From the NCBI RefSeq assembly GCF_000428945.1, contig NZ_AUAX01000009.1, positions 275,607-339,606 of the forward strand: 64,000 nucleotides of DNA. Reading direction: 5' to 3'. Source of the DNA: Hamadaea tsunoensis DSM 44101. GTDB taxonomy: Bacteria; Actinomycetota; Actinomycetes; Mycobacteriales; Micromonosporaceae. Below are positions 25,810 through 35,921 of the stretch, one piece after another; positions within the stretch are counted from its first letter, which is position 1; every line of letters begins with the position of its first letter. The notes beneath the pieces were generated by a model. That model made no database searches. It saw only the letters and a list, made by a program, of their open reading frames with translations, and had not been told where the DNA came from. The position numbers and the translations under genes were made by a program.

Positions 25810-27021
25810 GTGCCCGCGACCCTGCCCGACGGTGAACCCATGCCGCCCACCGGTGAACTCCCCGGTTCGGCCCTCGACGGCGCGGCCGACCGGCCCTTCG
25901 GCGTCTACCTGCACGTGCCGTTCTGCGCCAGCCGGTGCGGGTACTGCGACTTCAACACGTACACGCCGACGGAGTCCGGGCTCGACCAGACCGACTACGT
26001 GACGGCCGCGCTGGCCGAGATCGCGTTCGCGCGGCGCGTCCTCGGTACCGACCGCCCCGTGCGGACCGTCTTCGTCGGCGGTGGTACGCCGACCCTGCTG
26101 CCGCCCGGTGACCTCGCCCGGCTGCTGGCGGCGATCGACGACGCCTGGGGGCTGGCCCCGGACGCCGAGGTGACCACGGAGGCCAACCCCGAGTCGGTGA
26201 ACCCCGCCTCGCTGAAGACTCTGCGGGAAGCGGGGTTCACCCGGATCTCGCTCGGCATGCAGTCGACCGCCCCGCACGTGCTCCGGCTCCTGGAACGGCG
26301 GCACACTCCGGGCCGGGCCGCCGAAGCCGCCCAGGAAGCCCGCGCGGCGGGATTCGAGCACGTCAACCTCGACCTGATCTACGGCACGCCGGGCGAGACC
26401 GCGGCCGACTTCGACCGGTCGCTCGCCGCCGCGGTAGCCGCAGGAGTCGACCATGTCTCCGCGTACTCCCTGATCGTGGAGGAGGGGACGAGGCTGGCCG
26501 GCCGGGTCCGGCGGGGTGAGGTGCCGATGCCCAGCGACGACGTGGCGGCGGACCGCTACCTGGCCGCGGAGACCGCCCTCGACGCGGCCGGCCTGCACTG
26601 GTACGAGGTGTCGAACTGGGCCGCCGACGACGCGGCGCGCTGTGCCCACAACCTGCTGTACTGGACGGGCGGCGACTGGTGGGGGATCGGCCCCGGGGCG
26701 CACTCGCACGTCGGCGGGGTGCGGTGGTGGAACGTGAAGCGGCCGGCCCACTACGCGAAGCTGATCGCGGAGGGTGTGTCGCCGGGCGCGGGCCGCGAGC
26801 TGCTCACCGGCGAGGACCGCTACGTGGAGGACGTGATGCTGCGCCTGCGGCTGGCGTCCGGGATCGCACTGGCGGACCTGCGGGACGGAGGACCGCCGGC
26901 GGCGCGGACCGCGCTCGCCGACGGACTGCTCGACCCCCATGAGTACGCAGCCGGCCGCGCCGTGCTCACCTTGCGCGGCCGACTGCTCGCGGATGCCGTG
27001 ATCCGCGACCTGCTTACTTGA
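25810..27021 (+). CDS. hemW: radical SAM heme chaperone HemW
   Basis: 403 residues. The 4Fe-4S-binding C-x3-C-x2-C motif is in FCASRCGYCDF, and the fourth residue after it is Phe-Asn rather than a Cys, as in HemW rather than HemN. Other blocks are VFVGGGTPTLLP, EANPESVNP and YEVSNWAADDAARCAHN with the C-terminal HemN-type domain. HemW binds heme and delivers it to apo-enzymes; it is not a coproporphyrinogen oxidase despite common labels. Position upstream of hrcA is the conserved order. The last 8 bp overlap the convergent gene. Confidence 0.94.
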   Translation: MPATLPDGEPMPPTGELPGSALDGAADRPFGVYLHVPFCASRCGYCDFNTYTPTESGLDQTDYVTAALAEIAFARRVLGTDRPVRTVFVGGGTPTLLPPGDLARLLAAIDDAWGLAPDAEVTTEANPESVNPASLKTLREAGFTRISLGMQSTAPHVLRLLERRHTPGRAAEAAQEARAAGFEHVNLDLIYGTPGETAADFDRSLAAAVAAGVDHVSAYSLIVEEGTRLAGRVRRGEVPMPSDDVAADRYLAAETALDAAGLHWYEVSNWAADDAARCAHNLLYWTGGDWWGIGPGAHSHVGGVRWWNVKRPAHYAKLIAEGVSPGAGRELLTGEDRYVEDVMLRLRLASGIALADLRDGGPPAARTALADGLLDPHEYAAGRAVLTLRGRLLADAVIRDLLT

Positions 27022-27496
27022 TCACATTCACCGAGAGCGGGTAGCGGTACAGCACGCCCTCGTTCGCCTTGATACCCGCGATGACACCGAAGATCGCGGC
27101 GATGATGATCGCGATCGGCAGCGTCAGGAAGCCGATGAACGCGCAGAAGAGCACGTAGCTCAGCACCGCGACGACGGTCCACAGGCCCTGGAAGTTCAGG
27201 GCCGCGACGGCGTGCGCCCGGACGGTCGGCGACTCGTTGCCCTTGACGAGCATCGCGACCAGCGGCGGCACCCAGCCGAGCCAGCCACCGGAGATGACTG
27301 CCGCGGCCGCGCCACCGATGTGAGCGACCAGCGCCCACGTCTTCTCTTCCTGGCTGGCGTAGCCGGCGGGCGCGACCTGGCCGGTGACCGGCGCCTGCGC
27401 GTAGCCGCCCGGCGGGGGCGGCGGCGGTGCGTCGAACTGAGGGGCGGCCGGCGGCTCGGGCTCGGACGACCCCGGCGGGGTGGGGGTTTCACTCAT
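27014..27496 (-). CDS. DUF4870 family small membrane protein
   Basis: 160 residues. The N-terminal third is Pro/Gly/Ala-rich (ETPTPPGSSEPEPPAAPQF). A DUF4870/Tic20-like membrane domain with three or four helices follows: WALVAHIGGAAAAVISGGWL, VRAHAVAALNFQG and the GFLTLPIAIIIAAIFGVIAG segment, ending KANEGVLYRYPLSVNVIK. Function unknown. ATG 27496 marks the start of sensible protein. It overlaps the hemW stop by 8 bp on the opposite strand. Confidence 0.88.
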   Translation of the reverse strand: MSETPTPPGSSEPEPPAAPQFDAPPPPPPGGYAQAPVTGQVAPAGYASQEEKTWALVAHIGGAAAAVISGGWLGWVPPLVAMLVKGNESPTVRAHAVAALNFQGLWTVVAVLSYVLFCAFIGFLTLPIAIIIAAIFGVIAGIKANEGVLYRYPLSVNVIK

Positions 27497-27675
27497 GCGC
27501 GACACGGTAAGCCTACGGATCAATACGCGCCAGAGGACACACCCGAGCGGATGCCGGGATATTCCCGACGCACACGCCCATGGCCTGCGGTTCTTCACAC
27601 CACGGTCGAGTGGTGATCGGCCGAACGCCTGACCGACATCGGCTCCTTCGACGAGGCGCCGGTGAAACTGTAGAC

Positions 27676-27700
27676 TGGCACTCCCCGGTCCCGAGTGCCA
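27676..27700 (+). promoter_or_regulatory. CIRCE operator (HrcA binding site)
   Basis: TGGCACTC, nine bases, GAGTGCCA: a perfect 8-bp inverted repeat with the canonical 9-nt spacer. It differs from the textbook TTAGCACTC/GAGTGCTAA only at the A/T pair next to the core. It lies 86 bp upstream of hrcA. TAGACT at 27671-27676 just before it could be the -10 hexamer, so bound HrcA would block initiation. Predicts autoregulation of hrcA-dnaJ with release on heat shock. Confidence 0.88.
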
Positions 27701-27786
27701 AACTTGCCCAAGCCGGGCAGGTCCGGCCGGGGTTCGCCCCGGATCGGACCGGCGGGGAAGACGGCGGCGAGGATGGGAGGTGCGCG

Positions 27787-28806
27787 GTGGCGCTGGACGA
27801 TCGCAAACTGGACGTGCTGCGCGCCATCGTCGAGGACTACGTCGCCACCCAGGAGCCCGTCGGCAGCAAGGCGCTCGTCGAGCGGCACGCCCTCGGCGTG
27901 TCGCCGGCCACGGTCCGCAACGACATGGCCGTGCTGGAGGAGGAGGGCTACATCCGCCAGCCGCACACCAGCGCGGGGCGGGTGCCCACCGACGCCGGCT
28001 ACCGGCTGTTCGTCGACCGGCTTTCCAAGATCAAGCCGCTCTCGCCGGCCGAGCGCCGGGCGATCGAGCGCTTCCTGCTCGGCGCGGTCGACCTCGACGA
28101 CGTGGTGCATCGCACGGTCCGGCTGCTCGCGCAGCTGACCCGGCAGGTCGCCGTCGTGCAGTACCCGTCGCTGACCCGGTCCTCGGTGCGCCACCTCGAA
28201 CTCGTGCCGCTGTCGACCACCCGGCTCATGCTGGTGATGATCACCGACACCGGCCGGGTCGAGCAGCGGCAGGTCGACATACCGGGCACGCTGCCGGCCG
28301 ACGACGTGCTGGAGCTGCGCCGGCTGCTCAACAGCAAGCTGGCCGGCGAGCGGCTCGCGAATACGCCGCCGCTGGTCCAGGCCCTGGTGGACGAGGCCAC
28401 CGAGGAGCTGCGCCCGGCGATGACGACGCTGGCCACCGTGCTGCTGGAGACGCTGGCCGACCGGCACGACGAGCGGCTGATGCTGGCCGGTACGGCGAAT
28501 CTGACCCGGGGCGGTGTGCTGGACTTCGCCGGCTCGCTGCGGCCGGTGCTGGAGGCGCTGGAAGAAGAGGTCATCCTGCTGAAGCTGATCGGCGAGCAGT
28601 CTGACTCGCCGCGCGTACGCATCGGTGACGAGAATGAATTCGTCGATCTGCGTGCCACCTCGGTGGTGACCGCCGGATATGGTCCGGGTGGGCAGATCGT
28701 GGGGGGACTCGGCGTGCTGGGTCCGACGCGGATGGATTATCCGGGCACGATCGCGACGGTCCGGGCGGTCGCCCGGTACGTCGGCGACGTGCTGGCGCAG
28801 AGTTGA
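27787..28806 (+). CDS. hrcA: heat-inducible transcription repressor HrcA
   Basis: 339 residues. The N-terminal winged helix contains [40 protein letters not shown] and [16 protein letters not shown]; a GAF-like effector domain and C-terminal dimer region ([20 protein letters not shown]) follow. It represses CIRCE-containing heat-shock genes and needs GroEL for activity. GTG 27787 has GGGAGG upstream; frames extending further back cross the operator. dnaJ follows 17 bp downstream. Confidence 0.97.
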   Translation: MALDDRKLDVLRAIVEDYVATQEPVGSKALVERHALGVSPATVRNDMAVLEEEGYIRQPHTSAGRVPTDAGYRLFVDRLSKIKPLSPAERRAIERFLLGAVDLDDVVHRTVRLLAQLTRQVAVVQYPSLTRSSVRHLELVPLSTTRLMLVMITDTGRVEQRQVDIPGTLPADDVLELRRLLNSKLAGERLANTPPLVQALVDEATEELRPAMTTLATVLLETLADRHDERLMLAGTANLTRGGVLDFAGSLRPVLEALEEEVILLKLIGEQSDSPRVRIGDENEFVDLRATSVVTAGYGPGGQIVGGLGVLGPTRMDYPGTIATVRAVARYVGDVLAQS

Positions 28807-28823
28807 GACTGACAGAGGATCAC

Positions 28824-29951
28824 GTGGCCAAGGACTACTACGGCATTCTCGGGGTTCCCCGGGACGCCACGGCGGACGACATCAAGCGCGCCTATCGCAA
28901 GCTGGCGCGCCAATACCACCCCGACGTCAACCCGGACCCGGACGCGCAAGAGAAGTTCAAGGACATCAACGCCGCGTACGAGGTCCTCTCGGACGATCAG
29001 AAGCGGCAGATCGTCGACCTCGGCGGCGACCCGCTCGCCCCGGGCGGCGGCGGGATGGGTCCGGGCGGCGCGGGCGGGCCCTTCGTCGGGTTCCAGGACA
29101 TCATGGACGCCTTCTTCGGCGGCACGACCGCACGGGGACCGCGGCCGCGCGTACGCCCGGGGGCCGACGCGATCATCCGGCTCGACCTCGAGCTGCAGGA
29201 GACCGCGTTCGGCGTCGAGGCGCCGCTGACCGTGGACACGGCGGTGCTCTGCTCGACGTGTTCCGGCGCCGGCACCGCACCCGGCACGCACCCGCAGACC
29301 TGCGACATCTGCCACGGCAAGGGCGAGGTCCAGTCGGTCCAGCGCACCTTCCTCGGCCAGGTCGTCTCGGCCCGCCCGTGCTCGGCGTGCCAGGGCTACG
29401 GCACCACCATCCCGCACCCGTGCGCGACGTGCGGCGGCGAGGGCCGGGTGCGTACGCGCCGGACGCTGACCGTCAAGATCCCGGCGGGTGTCGAGGACGG
29501 CATGCGCATCCGCCTGGCCCAGCAGGGCGAGGTCGGCCCCGGCGGCGGCCAGCCCGGCGACCTGTACGTCGAGATCCACGAGCGGCCGCACGACGTCTTC
29601 GCCCGCAAGGGCAACGACCTGCACTGCAAGGTGACCGTCCCGATGACGGCGGCGGCTCTGGGCACCCGGCTGACCATCAAGACCCTCGACACCGAGGAGC
29701 AGGTCGACGTCAAGGCCGGCACCCAGCCCGGCGCCACGATCCGGATCAAGGGCCGGGGCGTACCGCACCTGCGCGGGACGGCTCGCGGTGACCTGTTCGT
29801 GCACCTGGACGTGCGTACGCCGACCAAGCTCGACGCCGATCAGGAGCGCATGCTGCGCGAGTTCGCCAAGACGCGCGGCGAGGAGATGGCGGAGCTGGCC
29901 AAGCAGGGCGGCTTCTTCAACAGCCTCCGCAACGCCTTCAACGGCCACTGA
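28824..29951 (+). CDS. dnaJ: chaperone DnaJ
   Basis: Type I J-protein of 375 residues. The J domain ([18 protein letters not shown], with the HPD motif in [10 protein letters not shown]) is followed by a Gly-rich stretch, then four C-x2-C-x-G-x-G zinc motifs ([32 protein letters not shown]), a substrate-binding beta domain and the C-terminus. It stimulates DnaK ATPase. Because it follows hrcA behind CIRCE, this is the DnaJ2-type copy; a dnaK-operon copy is expected elsewhere. GTG 28824 with GAGGAT fits the protein start. Confidence 0.97.
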   Translation: MAKDYYGILGVPRDATADDIKRAYRKLARQYHPDVNPDPDAQEKFKDINAAYEVLSDDQKRQIVDLGGDPLAPGGGGMGPGGAGGPFVGFQDIMDAFFGGTTARGPRPRVRPGADAIIRLDLELQETAFGVEAPLTVDTAVLCSTCSGAGTAPGTHPQTCDICHGKGEVQSVQRTFLGQVVSARPCSACQGYGTTIPHPCATCGGEGRVRTRRTLTVKIPAGVEDGMRIRLAQQGEVGPGGGQPGDLYVEIHERPHDVFARKGNDLHCKVTVPMTAAALGTRLTIKTLDTEEQVDVKAGTQPGATIRIKGRGVPHLRGTARGDLFVHLDVRTPTKLDADQERMLREFAKTRGEEMAELAKQGGFFNSLRNAFNGH

Positions 29952-29963
29952 GTTGTTCCGTCC

Positions 29964-30689
29964 GTGAGCAGGCCGCTGTTTCTGGTCGACGCCCTGCCCG
30001 GCGTCGGCCCGTTCGTCCTGGACGGTCCCGAGGGGCATCACGCCGCCGATGTGCAGCGGGTGCGCCCGGGATCGGAGCTGCTGCTGAGTGACGGTGCCGG
30101 CGGTGTCGCCACCGCCACCGTCGCCGGTGCCGGCAAGGGCCGCCTCGACCTCGCGGTCACCACGTCGGCCCGGCTCGACCCGCCGTCGCCGCGGCTCGTC
30201 GTCGCGCAGGGCATCGCCAAGGGCGACCGGGGCGAACTCGCCGTCCAGGCCATGACCGAGGCGGGCGTCGACGAGATCCTGCCGTGGGCGGCCTCGCGCA
30301 GCGTCGTCCAGTGGCGTGCCGAGCGCGGCCACAAGTCCCGCGAGAAATGGGCGGCCACCGCGCGTGAGGCGGCCAAGCAGGCCCGCCGGCCGTTCGTCCC
30401 GGCCGTGGGCGGCGACCCCGACGTCTCCACCAGGGCGCTGTGCGCGCGGGCCGCCGGCGCCTTCGTCCTGCACGAGGAGGCGGATGTACGCCTGTCGCAG
30501 GCGACCCTGCCGGCTGCCGGCGACCTCCTGCTCGTCATCGGTCCCGAGGGCGGCATCTCCGACGAGGAGCTGGCCGCTCTCGTCGCGGCCGGCGCCCTCC
30601 CGGTACGCCTCGGCGAGGAAGTCCTGCGTACGTCGACGGCCGGAGTGGCGGCGATCAGCGTTCTCAATGTCCGCCTGGGACGTTGGTAG
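29964..30689 (+). CDS. rsmE: 16S rRNA (uracil1498-N3)-methyltransferase
   Basis: 241 residues, SPOUT/trefoil-knot methyltransferase modifying U1498 in 16S rRNA. The N-terminal PUA-like domain includes GPEGHHAADVQRVRPG. The knot region includes VIGPEGGISDEELAAL and RLGEEVLRTSTAGVAAISV, the RsmE signature. GTG 29964 follows dnaJ by 12 bp. The TAG stop overlaps a TAGATT that may be the -10 of the following HIT gene. Confidence 0.94.
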   Translation: MSRPLFLVDALPGVGPFVLDGPEGHHAADVQRVRPGSELLLSDGAGGVATATVAGAGKGRLDLAVTTSARLDPPSPRLVVAQGIAKGDRGELAVQAMTEAGVDEILPWAASRSVVQWRAERGHKSREKWAATAREAAKQARRPFVPAVGGDPDVSTRALCARAAGAFVLHEEADVRLSQATLPAAGDLLLVIGPEGGISDEELAALVAAGALPVRLGEEVLRTSTAGVAAISVLNVRLGRW

Positions 30690-30700
30690 ATTCCTTCTCC

Positions 30701-31048
30701 GTGACCGACTGCTTGTTCTGCCGGATCGTCGCGGGCGAGATCCCGTCGACCAGGGTCCACGAAACCGACGACGTGCTGGCCTTCCGCGACATCAACCCGA
30801 AGGCGCCCGTGCACGTGCTGGTGATCCCGAAGGCGCACCACGACGACGTCGCGGCGATGGCGGCCGCCGACCCGGGGCTGGCCGGCGCGGTGCTGGCCGT
30901 GGCCGGTGCGGTGGCGGCCGCCGAGGGCCTGGCGGAATCCGGATTCCGCGTCCTGTTCAACACCGGACCGGACAGCGGGATGGAAGTCGCCCACGCGCAC
31001 GCCCACGTCTTGGGCGGACGACCGCTGGGGGCTATGGTCGGCCGGTGA
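30701..31048 (+). CDS. HIT family hydrolase (HinT-like)
   Basis: 115 residues. A histidine-triad protein that hydrolyses nucleoside phosphoramidates or aminoacyl-AMP. It has the N-terminal CLFCRIVAGEIPS and the triad H-x-H-x-H within VAHAHAHVLGG, plus FRDINPKAPVHVLVIPKAHH. GTG 30701 is the natural start. The stop overlaps the GTG of the following gene by four bases. Confidence 0.95.
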   Translation: MTDCLFCRIVAGEIPSTRVHETDDVLAFRDINPKAPVHVLVIPKAHHDDVAAMAAADPGLAGAVLAVAGAVAAAEGLAESGFRVLFNTGPDSGMEVAHAHAHVLGGRPLGAMVGR

Positions 31049-32394
31049 TCGACTCTCGCCGCCGCAGCGTCCAGACCCTCCAGGCCACCGCCCGGATTCC
31101 CGCCGTCACGGTCGCCGTACGCCGCAACGACCGTCCCCTGTGGACGTGTGAGATCGGCGAATCCGGTACGCCGACCCCGCTGTCCGCCGAGTCGCGGCTG
31201 CGCATCGGCTCGGTGACGAAGACGTTCACGGCCGTCCTGGTGCTCCAGGCGCGGGACGCCGGCCTGCTGGACCTCGACGACCCGATCGGCAAGCACCTGG
31301 GCCTGCCGCTGCACGGCGAGCTGACCGTCCGGCGGCTGCTGTCGCACACGTCCGGCCTGCAGCGGGAGCCGCACGGCGACGTGTGGGACACGCTCGCCGT
31401 CCCGGGGCTGGAGCGGTTCCTCGCCGACGTGGCCGACGCCGAGGCGCTCTACCCGCAGTCCCGGCGGTTCCACTACTCCAACCTCGCGTACGCGCTGCTC
31501 GGCCAGCTGGTCGCCAAGCTGCACGACGCCACCTGGGCCGAGCTGCTGGCCGACAAGATCGCGAAGCCGCTCGGGTTCGTGCGTACCGGGCCGGAACGGG
31601 ACGAGCTGAGCACTCTGGGATATCTGGTCGACCCGTACTCCGACCACGCCCGGGTGGAGCCGCCGACCGACTTCGGCGTGTTCGGGCCGGCCGCACAGCT
31701 CTGGTCCACCGCCGCGGAGATGGCCACGTGGGGCGCCTTCCTCGCCGACCCGGCCTCCATCGACCCGGCCGGCCGGGTGCTCGCCGCCGCGACCCTGGAG
31801 GAGATGCGCTGGCCGCTGACCCCGCGGGACGAGGCCGTCTGGACGTCGAGCCTCGGACTCGGGCTGATGGTGTGGCCGCGGGCGGAACGCGTACTGCATG
31901 TCGGGCACAGCGGAGCGATGCCGGGCTTCCTCGCCCAGGTCTGCGGGCGTACCGGGGGACCGGGCAACCCCGGCGGCGTCGGCGCGGCCGTGCTCGCCGC
32001 GTCGGGTACCGCGGACGCGATCTTCCCGTTCCTGCACGAACTGATCGACCAGGCCCTACGCGACGATCCGATGGACATCGCGCCCTGGACGCCCGCCGCG
32101 CCGGCCCCGGACGGTCTGCGTACGGTGCTCGGACGCTGGTGGGGTGAGGGCTCCGAGTACGTCTTCCGGTGGGAGCGCGGGCACCTGTGCGCCCGCGGCG
32201 CCGAGGAGTCGCCGGACGCGCCCGCGGCGGTCTTCGCACCGACGGACGAACCGGATGTCCTGCGCGGAATCTCCGGCCGCGAGGTGGGCGAGAAGCTGCG
32301 CCTGCACCGCGACGCGGCGGGCGTCGTCACGCGGATGCACTGGGCGACCTACCGGTTCACCCGCCACCAGGAAACCTTCGACGGCCAGCCCTAG
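31045..32394 (+). CDS. serine hydrolase, beta-lactamase/class C-like
   Basis: 449 residues, coupled to the HIT gene through GTGA. Active-site motifs of the class C/EstB group are present: S-V-T-K in RIGSVTKTF, Y-S-N in FHYSNLAYALLG, and H-x-G near HVGHSGAMPG. There is no signal peptide, so it is probably cytoplasmic and more likely an esterase or peptidase than an antibiotic-resistance enzyme. The C-terminal 110 residues form a lipocalin-like add-on (VLGRWWGEGSEYVFRWERGH) seen in relatives. A palindromic repeat follows 18 bp after the stop. Confidence 0.88.
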   Translation: MIDSRRRSVQTLQATARIPAVTVAVRRNDRPLWTCEIGESGTPTPLSAESRLRIGSVTKTFTAVLVLQARDAGLLDLDDPIGKHLGLPLHGELTVRRLLSHTSGLQREPHGDVWDTLAVPGLERFLADVADAEALYPQSRRFHYSNLAYALLGQLVAKLHDATWAELLADKIAKPLGFVRTGPERDELSTLGYLVDPYSDHARVEPPTDFGVFGPAAQLWSTAAEMATWGAFLADPASIDPAGRVLAAATLEEMRWPLTPRDEAVWTSSLGLGLMVWPRAERVLHVGHSGAMPGFLAQVCGRTGGPGNPGGVGAAVLAASGTADAIFPFLHELIDQALRDDPMDIAPWTPAAPAPDGLRTVLGRWWGEGSEYVFRWERGHLCARGAEESPDAPAAVFAPTDEPDVLRGISGREVGEKLRLHRDAAGVVTRMHWATYRFTRHQETFDGQP

Positions 32395-32411
32395 GGCACC
32401 TTTTCGCCGCC

Positions 32412-32490
32412 AAGATCCCGTTTGGATCAGGGAAATCACCCGAATCATGGGCCAAGATTCGGGTGGCAACCGTGATCCAAGCGGGATCTT
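32412..32490. repeat. interspersed palindromic element, family A copy 2
   Basis: A 79-bp imperfect inverted repeat: AAGATCCCG at the left edge and CGGGATCTT at the right. Inner arms are CACCCGAATCATGG and CCAAGATTCGGGTG. The left half is identical to the element at 9957-10031 over about 36 bases; the right half differs at several positions. Immediately downstream of the serine hydrolase gene. The remaining spacer up to 32621 shows no gene. Confidence 0.9.
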
Positions 32491-32621
32491 GGGGCGCGCG
32501 AGGTCCGCGAAGATCAACAGCGAATAACGGTGGCGGGCGACGGTAACATTGAGCACGCCGCCCGGAACAAGATCCGGACGCCAGCAGAGGGAGCAGGTGC
32601 ATCAGGCCAGCCGGCCGGCCC

Positions 32622-33686
<1,065 letters not shown>

Positions 33687-33738
33687 CGAACGTCGTCGCG
33701 ACCGCCCGGCGTCGGCGGCCGCGACGGCACGAGGGAAA

Positions 33739-34269
33739 ATGAGCGACATGTCCATCGAGATCGCCAATGAGTCCGGTGTCGACGTCGACGCCGACGAGAT
33801 CGTCGCCGTCGCCCGCCACGCCCTCGACGAGATGGGCGTCAACCCGCTCGCCGAGCTGTCGGTGCTGCTGGTCGACGTCGACTACATGACCGAGCTGAAC
33901 CATCGCTGGATGGGCGGCGACGGCCCGACCGACGTGCTCGCGTTCCCGATGGACGAGGAGACGATCGATCACGGCCCGGCCGACGGCCGGGCCGAGCCCG
34001 CCCTGCTCGGCGACATCGTGCTGTGCCCGGAGGTCGCCTCCCGGCAGGCGACCCAGTTCGGCTCCGACGACCCGCGCATGCGGCTGCCCGGCGCACCCGA
34101 GCCGGTCCCGTCGCCCGACTACACCATCGGCAACGAACTGCAGATGCTGACCGTTCACGGCGTACTGCATCTGCTGGGCTTCGATCACGCGGAGCCGGAG
34201 GAGGAGAAGGAGATGTTCGGCCTGCAGTCCAAGCTGCTGTCGAGCTGGCGGGGGCGCGCCGCCGGATGA
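33739..34269 (+). CDS. ybeY: endoribonuclease YbeY, rRNA maturation factor
   Basis: 176 residues, zinc metalloprotein acting in 16S rRNA 3' processing and 70S quality control. The H-x3-H-x5-H zinc motif is in [20 protein letters not shown]. Upstream are [20 protein letters not shown] and [13 protein letters not shown] segment of about 25 residues ([20 protein letters not shown]) is inserted before the zinc motif compared with the compact E. coli protein. ATG 33739 is used; ATG 33748 is possible. The stop overlaps the next start. Confidence 0.95.
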   Translation: MSDMSIEIANESGVDVDADEIVAVARHALDEMGVNPLAELSVLLVDVDYMTELNHRWMGGDGPTDVLAFPMDEETIDHGPADGRAEPALLGDIVLCPEVASRQATQFGSDDPRMRLPGAPEPVPSPDYTIGNELQMLTVHGVLHLLGFDHAEPEEEKEMFGLQSKLLSSWRGRAAG

Positions 34270-35531
34270 GCGACGGACCGCTGCTGTGGACGGCGGCCGC
34301 ACTCGTGGTCGTCGCCGGTTTCATCGCCATGACCGAGGCCGCCCTCAGCGCCGTGTCCCCGGCCCGCGCCGGTGAGATGGCCAAGGAGGGCGAACGCGGG
34401 GCCGCGACATTGCAGGTCCTCGCCACCGACGTCGTACGCCACCTGAACCTGCTGCTCCTGCTGCGGATGGCCTGCGAGCTGACCGCGACGGTGATGGTCA
34501 CGCTGGTCGCGGTGGACTCCTTCACCACCGGGTGGGGTGCGCTGTTCACGGCGCTCGTGATGACCGTGATCTTCTTCGTCGTCGTGGGCGTCGCGCCCAG
34601 GACGATCGGCCGCCAGTACCCCTACCGCGTCGGCCGGTACGCCGCGCCGGTGGTGCTCTGGCTCAGCCGCGCGCTCGGCCCGCTGACCCGGCTGCTCATC
34701 GTGCTCGGTAACGTGCTGACGCCCGGCAAGGGGTTCCGCGAGGGTCCTTTCGCGACCCAGGTGGAGCTGCGGGAACTGGTCGACCTCGCCGAGCAGCGGG
34801 GTGTCGTGGAGCACGGCGAGCGCCAGATGATCCACTCCGTCTTCGCGCTCGGCGACACCATCGCCCGCGAGGTCATGGTGCCGCGTACCGAGATGGTGTG
34901 GATCGAGAGCGGGAAGAGCCTGCGCCAGGCCCTGCAACTCGCGCTGCGCTCCGGCTTCTCCCGGATCCCGGTGATCGGCGAGTCGGTGGACGACGTCCTC
35001 GGCGTCGCCTATCTGAAGGATCTCGCCCGCTCGCTGACCGGCGGCTACGAGGAGAGCACCACCGTCGCCCGGGTCATGCGCGAGGCCGTCTTCATCCCCG
35101 AGTCCAAGCCGGTCGACGACCTGCTCTCCGAGATGCAGGCGGCGCGTACGCACATGGCGATCGTGATCGACGAGTACGGTGGCACGGCCGGGCTGATCGC
35201 GATCGAGGACATCCTGGAGGAGATCGTCGGCGAGATCACCGACGAGTACGACGTGGAGCGTCCGCCGATCGAGCACCTCGCGGACGGCGCGGTGCGCGTC
35301 TCGGCCCGCCTGCCGGTGGAGGACCTCGGCGAGATCTTCGACGTCGAGCTGCCCGCCGACGAGGTCGAGACCGTCTCCGGCCTGCTCGCTCAGGCGCTGG
35401 GACGCGTACCGATCCCGGGGGCGAGCGCCAGCGTCGGCGGTCTCACCCTCACCGCGGAGGGCGTCACCGGCCGCCGCAACCGTATCGACACCGTGCTCGT
35501 CACGCCCGAGAAGGAGCTGCAGGATGCCTGA
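34266..35531 (+). CDS. CNNM/CorC-type transporter-associated protein with CBS pair
   Basis: 421 residues: an N-terminal CNNM transmembrane domain (about 1-175), two CBS domains ([57 protein letters not shown]) and a C-terminal CorC/HlyC domain. Often labelled hemolysin; the family is better linked to magnesium/divalent cation efflux. It starts at an ATGA overlap with ybeY, so it belongs to the phoH-ybeY operon. Confidence 0.93.
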   Translation: MSDGPLLWTAAALVVVAGFIAMTEAALSAVSPARAGEMAKEGERGAATLQVLATDVVRHLNLLLLLRMACELTATVMVTLVAVDSFTTGWGALFTALVMTVIFFVVVGVAPRTIGRQYPYRVGRYAAPVVLWLSRALGPLTRLLIVLGNVLTPGKGFREGPFATQVELRELVDLAEQRGVVEHGERQMIHSVFALGDTIAREVMVPRTEMVWIESGKSLRQALQLALRSGFSRIPVIGESVDDVLGVAYLKDLARSLTGGYEESTTVARVMREAVFIPESKPVDDLLSEMQAARTHMAIVIDEYGGTAGLIAIEDILEEIVGEITDEYDVERPPIEHLADGAVRVSARLPVEDLGEIFDVELPADEVETVSGLLAQALGRVPIPGASASVGGLTLTAEGVTGRRNRIDTVLVTPEKELQDA

Positions 35532-35886
35532 GCTGGCACCGGCCCCGGCCGCACTGTCCGCAGAGGACACCAAGCTGATCACGCTGGCCCGCTCGGCCCG
35601 CGCCCGCGTCGCGGCCCTCGAAGGAGCGGCGGTACGCGACGGCGACGGCCGCACCTACACCGGCGTGACCGTCACCCTGCCCTCGTTCTCGCTGGGGGCC
35701 CTGCAACTGGCGGTGGCCGCGGCGGTGGCGGCCGGCGCGGCGACCCTGGAGGCGGCGGCGCTCGTCACCGAGGCGAGCACCCTCGACGACGCCGCGGCCC
35801 GGGCGGTACGCGACGTCGCCCAGCAGGCCCCGGTGTACCTGTCCGACGCGACCGGTACGCCGTTCGCCGTCTACGCCGCCGAGTAG
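35524..35886 (+). CDS. cytidine-deaminase-like protein lacking all catalytic residues
   Basis: 120 residues, overlapping the previous gene by 8 bp. The segments EDTKLITLARSARARVAALE, GAAVRDGDGRTYTGVTVTLP and LGALQLAVAAAVAAGAATLE align with actinobacterial cytidine deaminases, which occur exactly here before era. The protein contains no cysteine and no histidine, so the H-A-E and P-C-x2-C zinc motifs are gone. It cannot be a zinc deaminase; it keeps a full reading frame and may serve as a structural or regulatory remnant. Confidence 0.8.
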   Translation: MPELAPAPAALSAEDTKLITLARSARARVAALEGAAVRDGDGRTYTGVTVTLPSFSLGALQLAVAAAVAAGAATLEAAALVTEASTLDDAAARAVRDVAQQAPVYLSDATGTPFAVYAAE

Positions 35887-35921
35887 AGCCGCCCAGAATA
35901 GGGGCGCTCGGAATAGGGCGC

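Noticed and set aside
31045..32394. Antibiotic-resistance beta-lactamase
   Set aside because: No signal peptide and the C-terminal add-on fits esterase/peptidase-type serine hydrolases; only the fold-level motifs are shared.
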